In this document: piece after piece, positions 11,515-22,284 of the stretch
Layout: each line of letters begins with the position of its first letter
Numbering within the stretch: position 1 is the first letter of the stretch
Origin: Lucinisca nassula
Lineage: Eukaryota > Mollusca > Bivalvia > Lucinida > Lucinidae
Assembly: GCA_963580285.1 (NCBI GenBank)
Contig: OY757011.1
Location: 155,423,245-155,487,244, forward strand
Direction of reading: 5' to 3'
Length of the DNA: 64,000 bases
Translations under genes and position numbers: made by a program
Notes under the pieces: generated by a model
Told to the model about the DNA's origin: nothing
Database searches by the model: none
What the model saw: the letters and a program-made list of their open reading frames with translations, nothing else

Positions 11515-13262
11515 AGCTCACCAGAACCGAAGGCTCCGGGGGAGCTTATAGGATAGGCAGTTGTCCGTCGGCGTCTGCGTCGTCGTCGTGTGACGTCAAC
11601 ACTTTTAAACATTTTCTCCTCTGAAGCCACTGGGCCGATTGGGCCCAATTTTATCTGTAGCATCCTTGGGCTGGGGGATTGAAAGTTTGTGTTGTTTTTT
11701 TTTATGAAAATCGGCTCATTAGTTTGGTTGCTATGGCAACTTAGAGTTTCCATAGACTTATAAGGGGGAAAATTGAAAAAAGGTTATTTACTACCAAGTC
11801 ATTGCAGATAGTTTGACAAAACTTTTATAGAAATGTTTCTTGAGTAAACTTCTCTCAGCCATATGCTTTTTTGCCAACCTGAGGGTCCCCCAGGTTGTGC
11901 CGGGGCCATGACCCACCCTCTCCACTTCATAAAAGGCCATATATCACAGAAACCATCCTAAACCATATGTATTCTTGTTCCTATTGATAAGACGCATTCT
12001 GTGACACCAACCTGGGGATCATCAGGGATGCGCCGAGGCCATGCCCCACCCCCTCCACTTAATAAAAGGCCCAATATCTTGGAAACCATTCAGATCCCCA
12101 CCCCTTAACCATATATATTCTTGTTCCTTATGATAAGACCCATTCAGTGACATCAACCTGGGAGTCCCCGGGATGCGCCGGGGCCATGTCCCACCCCCTC
12201 CATTTCATAAAAGGCCCAATATCTCGGAAACCTTACAGATCCCCGCCCCTAAACCATATATATTCTTGATCCTTATGATAAGACACATTCATTGTCACCA
12301 ACCTGGGGGGTCCTCAGGGATGCGCCAGGGCCTTGCCCCACCCTTTCACTTCACAAAAGGCCATATATCGGAAACCCTAGAGATGGCTACCCCTAAACCA
12401 TATATATTCTTGTTCCTTATGATAAGACACATTCATTGACACCAACCTGGGAGTCTCCCGGGGCCTTGCCCCACCCCTCCACTTCACAAAAGGCCTTATA
12501 TCTCAGAAACTGTTCTTAGCCCCACCAGCTTGGGTGCCCCCGGGGCATGCCCAGGCCATGCCCCATAACTTTACTTCATTAAAAGCCATATATCTCAGAA
12601 ATAGTTCAGATCCCCACCCCTAAACTATATACTTGTTCATTATGATAAGACTCGTTCAATCACACCAACCTGGGGGTCTCTTTGTGCTGAGGCAATGTGC
12701 CCCGCCCTTCCACTTCATAAAAGGTTTTATATTTCAGAAACCATTCAAATCCCCACCCCATAATCATATATGTTCTTGTTCCTTATTATTAGCACACCTA
12801 CTGTAGGGGGGTGGGGGGGGGTCAGCATTCCTATCCTTTCCACTTCATAAAAGGGCCTCAAATCTCAGAAACCGTTCAAATTCCCACCCCTAAACCATAT
12901 ACATGTATATACTTGGTCCTTATGATAAGACACATCTAGGGACAACATTATTGGGCTTTCCTGTGATCAACAGGGCATACCCCAACTCCTCCATCACTTA
13001 AGAGGCCTTACAGATCCCCACTGCTAAACCATATATATTCTTGTTCCTTATGATAAGACGCATTTAGTGGTACCAACCAGGGCTCCATTGGGTCCATGCC
13101 CCACCTCCTCTACTTCATAAAAGGCCTAATGTTTCAGACACTGAGTCCACATAGGTGCTCATTTGTACATGGGGGTTCATTTGGTAGATTAAAATACATG
13201 GCTGCCATTGGACAGTGCCCACCTGAGCTCTTGTGAGCATAGTGACCCATGGGCCTCTTGTT
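11515..13262 (+). repeat. Tandem array A6, ~146 bp unit, ~10 copies
   Basis: The array opens with an AGCTCACC...GGGGAGCT inverted pair and GTCCGTCGGCGTCTGCG. The units contain CCAACCTGGGGGTCC, GCCATGCCCCACCC, CCACTTCATAAAAGGCC and ATATATTCTTGTTCCTTATG. It ends at ~13230-13262 with ACCTGAGCTCTTGTGAGC. The terminal pairs suggest a single mobile element of ~1.75 kb. Confidence 0.7.
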
Positions 13263-14140
13263 CCATGATCTGAACTTAACTCTTAACGAACCAGTTCTGT
13301 ATTTGGCATAGATTTTGTCAAGGACATCATTCAGGGCATGTATGAAGCTGGTTATGTCGAAAATATAATTTGAGGACTATACACAACGTTTTTCTATTGT
13401 TTAACCTAGTGACCTATATTTTGACCCCACTTGGTCCTTTTTCGAAGTTGACTGACATATTGTCAAGGACACCACTCTGAGAAAGTTTGAAGTTGCTTAG
13501 GCTAAAAGCATGGCCTGTAGAGTGTTCACAGGCAATCTTGACTATCAATGGGACATAACTCTATCATCAATTGTCCGATCTGAACCATGTTCAAACTCAT
13601 CTGGGGCATCATTATCTGCAAGTTTCATGAAGATCCATAAAAATGAAGACGCTATGCTGTTTACAAAGTCAAAAATGGCCAGTTTCGTTCAGATAAAAAA
13701 GAAGCGTTGCTGTTCACAAGGTCAAAAATGGCTTTTTGGAGAATCAAGGGGACGTAACACGCTGTTCACAAGTATTTTTGAGAATCAAGCGGACTTAACT
13801 CTGCTATTATTGGTCCGATGTGACACATTTTCAACCTAGTCTGATATTTTATGCATGACATTGTTATCTGCAAGTTTCATGAAGATCCAGCAAAAATGAA
13901 GAAGATACGCTGTTCAAAAGTATTTTACCATAGTAAGCCTATGAAACCTATCAGTTGCCATAGCAACCAATTTTCCAAAAATGCATTCGCAAGCAACCCT
14001 CTACCAAAGACATGCTACAGATAAAATTTGGTTGAGATCTGTTTGAAGACAGCAAAGATATCGGACGACGATGACGGACTACGGAGGTTGCCATCTTATT
14101 AGCTCCCCAGGAGCCTTCGGCTCACGTGAGCTTAAAATAT
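13263..14140 (+). repeat. Tandem array A7 with terminal hairpin
   Basis: The units include TATCTGCAAGTTTCATGAAGA, GCTGTTCACAAGGTCAAAAAT and GGACTTAACTCTG. The array ends in GACGACGATGACGGACTACGG and the hairpin GAGCCTTCGGCTCACGTGAGCT near 14110-14133. The 109-residue ORF at 13510-13839 is repeat-derived and has no domain. Confidence 0.6.
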
Positions 14141-14690
14141 CACATTTTTTTATGAAAGAATGCACTATGTCACACGGATGTATGGGATATCGAAATCGTA
14201 TCTGAGCATTGAAGACTGGGAACAAAATGCGCCGGCGCGCTGGCTGATTCGAGTTTGCGCAGGCCGATCCGAGTCTTTGCCAGTCGCACAAGTCTTACTA
14301 AGTTTTATTTGGCGCTGAATCAAATGGCATTTTCCTACCTTTCAACGCTGGTAATATAAATGTTCCAGACATGATAATCGAAGTTTGAACTTAGTCTCGT
14401 AAGGTATATGGGTAGAAAAGGGGTAGCCATTACCATCATCAGTAACAAAAGCAATCGAACTCGCAAGACCTTGTCGTCCCGAAAAGAGATCGAAAGAGTG
14501 TCTGTCTGACATTGGCACTGATTTGATCTCATTCATTAAATGCAAACTTCAATAAAAATAAACCAGCAACTCAGTATTTAAACGGGACCAGTCAGAAGTG
14601 ACTGATTTGAAGGATCGGAAACCCCATACAAGGTAATGGACACGCTTTAAAGGTCGACAAGATTGTCAAAAGTGCGTTGGTTTTTTCCCC
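14141..14690. other. Unassigned region
   Basis: Contains GCGCCGGCGCGC near 14230 and two short overlapping minus-strand ORFs without recognisable domains. No splice-bounded exon is evident. Confidence 0.3.
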
Positions 14691-14693
14691 AAT

Positions 14694-14817
<124 letters not shown>

Positions 14818-15071
14818 AGTGTTGATGGAGCTCATTGTTACGAAAATACTATGCGTCTTCTTTCTAAAGGTTCTCAGGAGCAAGATCTTTCCTTTAAGAG
14901 CTTTTCAAAAGGGTTCAAAAAAGAATTTTTTCAAATATATTTTGTCTTTTTATCAATAGGAGAAAGAATTTGCTTCTGAAAGATTTTTTATCATATGACG
15001 TTGCGTTTGAGAATGTAATACATTCGATAATTCTCTAGTGGATTTAGTATGCAAATTAGTTAGCGCCCACC

Positions 15072-15200
15072 GGGGCTTTTTTATTTTTACGCCCCATTCA
15101 ACACTATTTAGGTCACTTGGAGCCGGTTAATTTACCAGTCCACACTTTTCCTGGACAGGCTTATACGTAAGCGGTTAACTAGTACAGTGCACATTCTTTT
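15072..15200 (-). mobile_element. SINE-A, 3' part only, reverse
   Basis: Reverse complement of the SINE-A 3' half: GGTCACTTGGAGCCGGT, CCTGGACAGGCTTATACG and GTGCACATTCTTT. The head is missing. Confidence 0.65.
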
Positions 15201-15204
15201 ACCA

Positions 15205-15467
15205 GAAACCATCAGGGCTTGGTGGAATAGATTGGGCTGCAGAACGGTAACCAGCTTAGATGGACTAAGCCTGTCCAGGCAAAGTGATGTTAGTCAGACC
15301 GTCCAATGCATATAAGTCTTTTGATTCCATTGGGCGGAGGGGCTTGAGATTTCATCTCATCTCAATGTCGAGATGTAAATGTGTAAAAGTTCCACAACAC
15401 TGGAAGCAACGTCTCCAAAACGACCTTAGTAGTGTTGACGGGGACGTTAAACCACAAATATTTACAT
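15205..15467 (+). mobile_element. SINE-B, internally deleted copy
   Basis: Includes GGGCTTGGTGGAATAGAT, GACTAAGCCTGTCCAGGCAAAG, CCATTGGGCGG, GGAAGCAACGTCTCCAAAACG and GTGTTGACGGGGACGTTAAACC. It lacks the segment around TGCTTCCACGCAGAGC. The 64-residue ORF here is SINE sequence. Confidence 0.7.
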
Positions 15468-15474
15468 TTCCAGT

Positions 15475-15875
15475 GTAAAGTCTAATGTAAACCTATAGAA
15501 AACAATTGCGTTCATACTTCCATGAACGCATCGAATCGCATGATTTTCAGTGACGTTAAGTGACGTCATTCTAAACCATTGTTCTCTACGGGCATTAATG
15601 ACGTCGACACGCTGCTCCGCTCTTTGTAGAAAAACAGCGTGTAAATGTGTTTTTCAGCTTTAAAAGTTTGCCCTACAAGTATTTTTCCCCCAGTGATGAG
15701 GAGCAAATAATGTAAATATAAAAAATAAACTTCGTTTTTCTGCTTTTCATGAACGTATGAACGACAGTGGGTCGCTAGCAAAGTTAACATGAACCCCTTC
15801 GGGGTTCATTTACTTTGCACGCGACCCACTGCGTTCATACCTCCATGAACTGCAGAAAAATAAATTTCATTTCTT
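15475..15875 (+). mobile_element. HP3 hairpin element
   Basis: A central hairpin at ~15785-15812 (TGAACCCC TTCG GGGTTCA) sits inside longer inverted arms with GTGGGTCGC/GCGACCCAC and CGTTCATAC. The left part (TGACGTTAAGTGACGTCA, GTAAATGTGTTTTTCAGC) matches, in reverse, 58285-58520. The two loci are copies of one element. Confidence 0.6.
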
Positions 15876-16324
15876 AATTGAACCAACCAACCAACCAACC
15901 AACCGTAACGTTACACGTACGACGTCCTTAACGGATCTTACATGAGTGTTCATGTATTATTGAATTTATTAAACGAGTTGAGGAAAAAGGAAAAAATGCC
16001 AGGCTTCGCCGAGCATTTTATCCCTTTTCCCGAATGGCATTTTATCGCTTCTCCTCAAAAGACAACTTTTCCAGAAGGGGAGGGGGGAGCTCAATTTATA
16101 TATTATGAGTTTTGTGGCCGTTGTGAAAATGCAGCAATGGTGTCGATTCTCTATGAAAGTGACTTTCCATTTGCGCAGAAGGCCCACTTTGTCCGTCTAT
16201 ATTCGCCTCTTCTAACACGGGTCCAGCTTGTAGAACTACATGTTTTATCAATGCCTATATTTTTCTTGTAGAACTACATGTATCACCACTGTCTATACTT
16301 TGCTCCGAACCACAAAATATAACT
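15876..16324. other. (ACCA)n tract and unassigned sequence
   Basis: ACCAACCAACCAACCAACCA lies at ~15885-15904. Beyond it, a 109-residue plus-strand ORF (15942-16271) has no domain, and no gene is called. Confidence 0.35.
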
Positions 16325-16735
16325 TAGGTGGAATGGGTACAACTTCGGGAGAAACCACTTTGTTGAAAATAGTTTCTCCCCCGTTTTAAGTGAAATAGGA
16401 ACACCAGGCAGATTTTTCGGCCGCTTTTCAAAGGGAGACAACTTTTGGGACTTTCTGTTTGTTTTTCTATAAGCCCGGTCCCACTAAAAAGGGATCTACT
16501 CTTAAAGGAAAGATTATGCTCCTCAGGAGCAAATTCTTTCCTTTAAGAGTTGATCCCTTTTGACATGGGAGACAAAATACTTTTGCAGTTGCCTCCCCTT
16601 AAATAAGGGGTCTAATTTGTTCCCATTCTTTTTAAAAGTAGATAACGTTTCGGGAAAGCAACACAATCCCGTACATTATCTCTCTTTGAAAGGTGTAGCC
16701 ATTGTCCCTGAGTGTAACAGCAAGGGAATTTCTGG
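16325..16735. mobile_element. HP2 hairpin MITE, second copy
   Basis: Shares with 5252-5492 the phrases GGCAGATTTTT, TTTTCAAAGGGAGACAACTTT and the palindrome TGCTCC/GGAGCA within AAGGAAAGA...TCTTTCCTT. The spacing of the internal inverted pairs is conserved. Confidence 0.6.
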
Positions 16736-16904
16736 CTCCACAACGTTAACAGGTCCGTATAACAAGTACCCTTGTAGATGACCTACATGGTGTTGATGGG
16801 GGCGTTAAACTTCACATTAAACAATATCATTGCTTTACACTAGTAATTCTCATCGGGGCATGTGCCATAAAGTTATGGTGGAACGACGGAATGGCAACCG
16901 TAAA

Positions 16905-17105
16905 CCCGACGATCAACTTCCAAAAACGATCCGGCTTCGTTGACTCGGTGGGAAACGCGTCCGCCTCTTGATCAAGAATTCGCGGACTCGTTCAACATCG
17001 AGTCCGGTAACATTCTTTGGAAATCTTTTCTGTGATTCTCTCATTCTTGATTTAAGAAGGACAGTTGTCAGTTGCTGACGAAAGACTGTCACTAGCTCAT
17101 CCCTT
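16905..17105 (+). mobile_element. SINE-A fragment, decayed
   Basis: GAGTCCGGTAACATTCTTT, TTCTCTCATTCTTGATT and AAGGACAGTTGTCAGTTGC match the SINE-A body. The tRNA-like head is only loosely preserved and the 3' tail is absent. Confidence 0.55.
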
Positions 17106-17113
17106 TAACCCAT

Positions 17114-17322
17114 TTTGTACCAGAAACCCCAAAACGCGTAATTGGCAAACAGTGCAGGCCCAGATCAGACGCAGAACGCGGCGTCTGATCAGAACCTACT
17201 CTGTTTGCGAAAGGTTCAGCCAATTTCCATATAAATTTTGAAGAAAACACAACCTGACACCCCTAAATTTTGAAATGGACTCCTGATATATATATAAGGA
17301 GGAAGATTCCACTTGGTACAAA
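17114..17322. mobile_element. P1 MITE carrying the P palindrome
   Basis: Starts TTTGTACCAGAAACCCCAAAA and ends TTCCACTTGGTACAAA, giving short terminal inverted repeats. The P palindrome lies at 17147-17214. Two other copies (36554-36765 and 63789-64000, the last reversed) share the whole body, including GAAAACACAACCTGA and AAGGAGGAAGATTCC. Confidence 0.75.
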
Positions 17323-17401
17323 AAGGTACCCAGGAGAAGAGTGCTTCGCTAAACTGATCGGTTCGATATGAACTCCTTAGCAATCAATTAAACCTCCCAA
17401 A

Positions 17402-17691
17402 GCCCATCGGGGCTTGAAGAAATAGATGGGCTGCATGATGCTTCCACGCAGAGCTGAAACCAACTGCACACGAGTACTGGTAAACTGCTTAGAGGATCTA
17501 AGCTTGCCCAGGCAAAGCGGTGCGAGCTGGACCGTCCATACTTATAAACCCTATTGGTTTCATTGGGCGACAGGGCTTGAGATGTGATTTCATCTTAGTG
17601 TCGGGTAAAAGTCCCACAAAATTGGAAGCAGCGTCTCCAAAATGACCTATATAGTGTTGACGGGGGCGTTAAACCTCAAATCAAACAAACA
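17402..17691 (+). mobile_element. SINE-B, full-length reference copy
   Basis: Runs from GCCCATCGGGGCTTGAAG through CTTCCACGCAGAGCTGAAAC, CTTAGAGGATCTAAGC and TCATTGGGCGACAGGG to GACGGGGGCGTTAAACC and the tail CAAATCAAACAAACAAA. The 12 bp duplication AAACCTCCCAAA at 17390-17401 and 17692-17703 fixes both ends. No A/B box pair is obvious, so the head type is unresolved. Confidence 0.85.
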
Positions 17692-17744
17692 AAACCTCCC
17701 AAACTAAAAATAAACAACATGAATCCCAGGATGAGCACAGTCAC

Positions 17745-18250
17745 ACACCAGGAATTAATCATGAAATCTTTTCTACATTCATCCTCTTCCTGTTGCTGAT
17801 TCAAGAAGGACAGTTGTCAGCTTCTGGTGAAATAATATGCACTGTACTGGTTAACGGCTTATGTATAAGTTTGCCAGGGAAAGTATGATAAGGTCGGAAT
17901 CGCTACTGGTGACATGTAAAATAACATTCATTCACCAAGAGGTACACTGATCGTCTCTTTATGACTTTTTTTTTTTTTTTTTGGTTTGGGTTTTACGGCC
18001 CTTTCAAGATTATTCCACTCATATCGAGCCGATCGTTTATCATAGGTGGGCGAAAACCGGAGTACCCGGAGAAAAACCACCTGACCTTCCGTTGCAGAAC
18101 TTGGCGTCTCACACGTGACCCGAGCGAGGCTCGAACCCACGGCGGTGAGAGACCTAATGACTAAGAGTCAGCGCTCTTATCCATTAGGCCACTCTTTATG
18201 ACTTTAGATACCAGTGTTGACTGGGCTGCTAACGCCAAATAAACAAACGA
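17745..18250 (+). mobile_element. SINE-A split by a reverse SINE-P
   Basis: SINE-A body sequence (GATTCAAGAAGGACAGTTGTC, GCACTGTACTGGTTAAC) runs to 17967 and resumes at 18192 with AGTGTTGACTGGGC and an AAATAAACAAAC tail. The gap is exactly the SINE-P at 17968-18191 plus its duplicated target. Confidence 0.75.
17968..18191 (-). mobile_element. SINE-P (tRNA-like head, poly-A), nested
   Basis: On the minus strand it has a tRNA-like head (GTGGCCTAATGG, GTTCGAGCC), then GTTCTGCAACGGAAGGTC, CTCCGGGTACTCCGG, CCCACC and CGTAAAACCCAAACC, and a poly-A tail. The duplication CTCTTTATGACTT at 17955-17967 and 18192-18204 shows it landed inside SINE-A. The central CTCCGGGTACTCCGG phrase resembles conserved SINE central domains (inference). 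Confidence 0.85.
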
Positions 18251-18604
18251 CCCAGCCTGAAAGGCCTTAACTGTTGAATCCCTACCTTCAATAATACTTC
18301 AAAAGATCTTTTCTTTTCACAGTTTATTTTCATATTTACATTCATAATGTATAAATAGAAATATGTAAAGTTAGTAAATATAAATAAATTGGGGGCAGCG
18401 CATAACTAACAAAATGACAGAACAGAGAATACTCAGCACGGCCTGTGCATAAACGCTGTCTGCCGACACGCTATATGTCTTCTTGGGGGCGTAATGGCAA
18501 ACCAAGCGTAAAAAGTTGCGAAAGTCTGATCAGGGAAAAAGGAGATGGTATAAGCTTAGGTCATATTCAGAGTAAACAGCGAAGACTATTCGGAGCCTTT
18601 CCCA
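18251..18604. other. Unassigned region
   Basis: No exon or shared element is recognised; a 60-residue ORF here is unsupported. Confidence 0.3.
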
Positions 18605-18775
18605 GCAGGCACATGACGAAATTGTGACGTCACATCAACGTCGGTGCGACGTCATGACATTTATGCAACGTCTAATCTACGTCGGTGCAACGTCATGACG
18701 TTGCACCGACGCAACGTCAAGACGTTGCACCGACGTTGATTCGAGGTTGCACTAGCGACGTATACCTACTATGTT
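18605..18775. repeat. CG-rich foldback with repeated CAACGTC
   Basis: Direct and inverted copies of GACGT, CATGACGTTGCACCGACG and CAACGTCGGTGCAACGTC make a compact foldback rich in CG and TGACGTCA-like sites. A loosely related foldback (AACGTTGTTCAACATT) lies at 24095-24172. Confidence 0.6.
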
Positions 18776-19149
18776 GTTGGCCTCATGTGTCATTTTGTTA
18801 GTTTTGCTCTGCCCCGGATTATGCTCTCAAGACGCGGCTGGTGAAAACAGTAAAGTATAAAGAATATGTGCGCGTCGTAATCCTTGCCATTTCCCCACTT
18901 CAGTCGAACTTCTACTGCTCAAACATCTTGGTCACCATATAAATTTGTTCTAGTCAAGCGTAACCAAAGCCTCTGATAGTTAGGCGGCATAAAATGAGCA
19001 TATTTTAGAGGTATTTTAGAGCATGGAAGACACTTTAGACAGTTACAGTTGGCTTCAACCTTCCATCTCAAGTTTTAAACCTTCCATCTCGAGTTTTTGA
19101 AGTAGATAGGAAAGAATTATAATCAAAAAATAGGGATTTCAATTATAAT

Positions 19150-19622
19150 CCAAAAGCAGTATGACAAATAGTGTAGATCCTGGTGAGACCGCTTGTCACG
19201 AGCCTCTACATTGTTTGCACGGGTATTTGTTTTTGTCTACATGACTGAAAGAACAAAACCAACTGAAATGTTACATAACTTTGAATGGCTCCGGGAAGTA
19301 TTTGGCTCCCTTACTCTTGAAGGAAAGAATTTGCTCTCTCTGAGTAGTCTCCGTTTGACAATGAACAAATTCAGGTAATTATTCTCTTTTTTGGGGCCGA
19401 CTGTTTTTCAATCGACTCAAAGTTACTAAGAACAGTAGCTTTCGTTGTCGATTTACACGTGACGTCACTGATCTGCAGGAAATGATGTTAACGGTCATTT
19501 ATAGAAACTATCGCTATATAAGCGGATTATCTATTGAATATTGACTCGAATCATGTATTTGGTTTGGCAAACAGTGTAGACCCAGATCAGACACCGCGTT
19601 TTCTGGGTCCATACTGTTTGTT
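19150..19622. repeat. Two P palindrome copies
   Basis: A degenerate copy at 19158-19218 (GACAAATAGTGTAGATCC...CATTGTTTGC) and a partly deleted one at 19567-19622 (GGCAAACAGTGTAGACCC...CATACTGTTTG). An HP2-like fragment, CTTGAAGGAAAGAATTTGCT, lies between them near 19315. Confidence 0.55.
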
Positions 19623-19629
19623 TGTAGTA

Positions 19630-20205
19630 CAGTGATTTAATGGTTAAACAAAACCGTCAGGGGACCATTTTCCATCTCACTCAGAGACAATTGACCCCCA
19701 GTGCTTTGATTTGTTAGTGACCTCCCTTAGAAACAGGGATGCGAGCAGTTCCAGGTGTATATCAAGTTGTAACACCATCACATGTATATTTCTTTACGTC
19801 ACAACAATAGAACAGCACGCGGGCTGCAGACGCCAGCTTTTTATGGTCGCTTTGTCGCTGCATTCCTCATGTAACTGCAGATTCACTGGTGAAATCTTGC
19901 CTTTCTGCTGTCGCCTGTCGACAAGGGATTTCTCTGGGGAGGCTGAAGAAGGTTATTAACACAATTAGCATTGTAAACTAAACGTATAAAGCACCAAGGA
20001 AAATTAACGAACAGACAGCAATCTAATATTCAGACAATTTCATTTTTCAGACAATTTCGTTTTACGACTCTGAATATCTAAGACAGTGTCATAAAACTTG
20101 CTCAACTTTGCTGAGCATATTTCATTGCTCATACACACGATCGAGTTTGACAAAAACTTACAATAAAGCCTTTGCGACCATTGAAGACCCATGTTAGCAA
20201 TTAAA
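19630..20205. other. Unassigned region
   Basis: An 82-residue ORF (19711-19959) has no domain or splice context. Nothing else is recognised. Confidence 0.3.
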
Positions 20206-20400
20206 CATTATCCTGCTGAATAATTTTTTTAAATACACCCATTTCTGACTATCCACCAATCAAATTACTTGATACAATGAACTGAATTCAAAAACTGCAT
20301 GACAAACAATATAGATCCAGATAAGATGGCTTCTGAAGAAACCATCTGATCTGGATCTACTTGTACACTGTTCGCAAAAATAAGGGTTGTCGTGTTAAGT
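20206..20400 (-). mobile_element. P2 MITE, reverse orientation
   Basis: TTATCCTGCTGAATAATT at one end and AATAAGGGTTGTCGTG at the other enclose a P palindrome (CAAACAATATAGATCCAG...CTGATCTGGATCTAC...). The same body is found forward at 20820, 28619 and 57430. Confidence 0.6.
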
Positions 20401-20531
20401 GTGTCTTGAGCTTTCTTAGATTCTCGGCTTTTTGCTCGTTTTATAGCCCAAAAGGCTCGTGTAGATGGTCTGGCTGATCCCACTTTACGCAGGTCGTGAA
20501 CATCTTATTGAAGACTACGTTGTTTCGGTTT

Positions 20532-20810
20532 CATCACGTGAACAAGTCCGTGAAATGAAGATCCCCATATACCTCACTTTATATAGCGAAAACTGGGGTT
20601 TACTGGGGTAGACATTATTTTTCTTATTTCTGTTCCAAGACATCGGTTGTGGGTACTCGTTAGAACCGCCTCAATTAGGCGGTTCTAACGAGCACCCACA
20701 ACCTATGTTTGCAGTATAAATAAGAAAAATGTCACGGATTTTCATCAGAAAAGTAGCAATTTTGGAGATGTGAAAAATGCACTATGTCGCACGGGTGTGT
20801 CATCGTAATG
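20532..20810. mobile_element. HP1 MITE, complete
   Basis: Starts CATCACGTGAACAAGTCCGTG and ends GGTGTGTCATCGTAATG. It carries the ACTTTATATAGCG stem-loop and the long central hairpin TTGTGGGTACTCGTTAGAAC / GTTCTAACGAGCACCCACAA. A-rich CTTATTT / AAATAAG arms extend the hairpin to more than 100 nt. Confidence 0.8.
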
Positions 20811-20819
20811 GATTGTTTA

Positions 20820-21198
20820 TAACACTTATTCTGCTATTCACGACAACCCCTACCTTTGCAAACAGTGCCGATCCAGGTTAGATGACTTCTGAAGAAGCGA
20901 GAAGCCATAGATCAGGACCAACACTGTTTGACATTCAGTTTGTGAATTTTCAGGAATAAATTACTTCAAGTAATCTAATAGAAGCCTCCGTGGTGCAGTG
21001 GTTACGCTACTCGCCTTGTAAACCAGGGATCGCAGGATCGATCCCGGGCTTCTCCAGACTTTCGGATGAGTCTTTAAACCGAGGTCCCGTCTCCGTATGA
21101 CCTTAGCTGTTGGTGGGACGTAAAACTAAAACTCACTCACTCAAGTAATCTAATTGGTTCAAAGTCAGAAATGGGTGAGGCTAAATGAATTATTCAGC
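20820..21198 (+). mobile_element. P2 MITE split by SINE-C
   Basis: The body (ATTCACGACAACCCCTACC, P palindrome, GACATTCAGTTTGTGAA, AAATTACTTCAAGTAATC) is interrupted by SINE-C and continues with TGGTTCAAAGTCAGAAATGGG. The element at 57430-57625 is the same sequence without the SINE, so it acts as an empty-site control. Confidence 0.75.
20980..21140 (+). mobile_element. SINE-C, full length, in P2
   Basis: The head GCCTCCGTGGTGCAGTGG, a B-box-like ATCGATCCC, then CTTTCGGATGAGTCTTTAAACC, GGTGGGACGTAAAAC and an (ACTC)n tail. It is flanked by TCAAGTAATCTAAT at 20966-20979 and 21141-21154. Confidence 0.85.
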
Positions 21199-21356
21199 CC
21201 ATGCTTATAAACCCTAACGGTTTCATTGGGCGGCAGGTCTTGAGAAGTCATTTCATCTCAATGTCGGGTAAAAGTCCCACAAAATTGGAAGCAATGTCTC
21301 CAAATTGACCTTTACAGTGTTGACGGGGACGTAAAACCTCAAATCAACAAACAAAC
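21199..21356 (+). mobile_element. SINE-B, 5'-truncated
   Basis: Starts at CATGCTTATAAACCCTA and runs through TTTCATTGGGCGGCAGG to GACGGGGACGTAAAACC and CAAATCAACAAACAAAC. The 5' half is missing. Confidence 0.75.
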
Positions 21357-21427
21357 ATCAGCTACGACCAACAGATGAAACATCAAATAAGCCTTGTCAT
21401 GACAAAAACTGTCTTCGAGATTTGCGA

Positions 21428-21665
21428 TCAGGGCCCAGTCGTTCAAAGCATAGTAGTTAGCTTAACAAGCTCGTAGGTGTCCAAAATGTTAACTATTCTA
21501 GTAAGCACAATAACTAATACTCTGATATTTTTGCTGGGAAAATGTGAGCAGCTTTTGCAAATACTGCTCATATTTTAGCAAAGATATAAATATAATTGCC
21601 ATTTTAATAACTAAGTTTTAATGATTATTACTTAACGACAGTGTTAGTTTTGAACAACTGGACCC
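21428..21665. mobile_element. MITE-G (GGGCCCAGT termini)
   Basis: Terminal inverted repeats GGGCCCAGTCGTTCAAAGC and AGTTTTGAACAACTGGACCC enclose an AT-rich body with GTAAGCACAATAACTAATAC. Related copies are at 25655-25815 and 26054-26266. Confidence 0.65.
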
Positions 21666-21759
21666 GGATAAGATACAAATCGGCCTGCTCAGCTACACAG
21701 ACTAGCAAGAGTCTTGTATTTTTTAGACATAGAAACTAGAGGTATTGTACTATCCAAGC

Positions 21760-21834
21760 AGCAAACACAAAGGTGCTGATCAGACTGCACAAGTGTGCAG
21801 TCTGATCTGCACATTTGTTGTTTGTGAATGAAAT
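21760..21834. repeat. P-related palindrome
   Basis: GCAAACACAAAGGTGCTGATC, AGACTGCACA and its inverse ending TTGTTGTTTGTG. It abuts the retrozyme on its left side. Confidence 0.6.
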
Positions 21835-21857
21835 AACAGGTTTGCCGGATCATTACA

Positions 21858-21903
21858 GGGTCACTGATGAGGCTTTATTAGCCGAAACTACGTAGTATGG
21901 CCC
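21858..21903 (+). ncRNA. Hammerhead ribozyme type I, copy 1
   Basis: Stem I is GGGTCA (21858-21863) with TGGCCC (21898-21903), six pairs including one G-U. The core CTGATGA is at 21864-21870. Stem II is GGCT/AGCC with loop TTATT (21871-21883). GAAA (21884-21887) follows, and the short stem III is ACT/AGT closed by loop ACGT (21887-21896). The cleavage triplet is GTA (21895-21897). Every invariant core position is present. Confidence 0.9.
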
Positions 21904-22238
21904 ATCTTCTTTCTTATGAATGTTTTCATTGCTCTTAAAGGAACTCATTTTTGATTTTTATTTGCCTTCACTGCAGCTGGTGTTGTGTCGTGTGGCGGCC
22001 GTAAAACGTCTCCCCGTACATCAACCATAGTGCAGTTTATATTTTACTTTTGGTCCTTTGAGATCATCGTGATTATTCTGAGAAATCAGAAATAAATTAT
22101 TGATTTAGACTCATTCTAGACAGGTTTTTAATTATTAGGACCCCATTTTGATTTATATCAGTCTTTGAATCGACTGCCTATTCGAAATTCGCAAAATTGC
22201 AGTATGTTTCCTCTGGCTTTCTTTGCTGGATCATTACA

Positions 22239-22284
22239 GGGTCACTGATGAGGCTTTATTAGCCGAAACTACGTAGTATGGCCC
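22239..22284 (+). ncRNA. Hammerhead ribozyme type I, copy 2
   Basis: Identical in all core and stem positions to copy 1: stem I 22239-22244 with 22279-22284, CTGATGA 22245-22251, stem II 22252-22264, GAAA 22265-22268, stem III 22268-22277, and cleavage after 22278. It lies 231 bp upstream of the cyclic-nucleotide-protein start codon on the same strand. Confidence 0.9.

Noticed and set aside
13510..13839. 109-residue ORF as a gene
   Set aside because: It lies wholly within tandem array A7 and its sequence repeats with the unit.
15942..16271. 109-residue ORF as a gene
   Set aside because: No domain, no splice sites in phase and no conserved context; composition is unremarkable.
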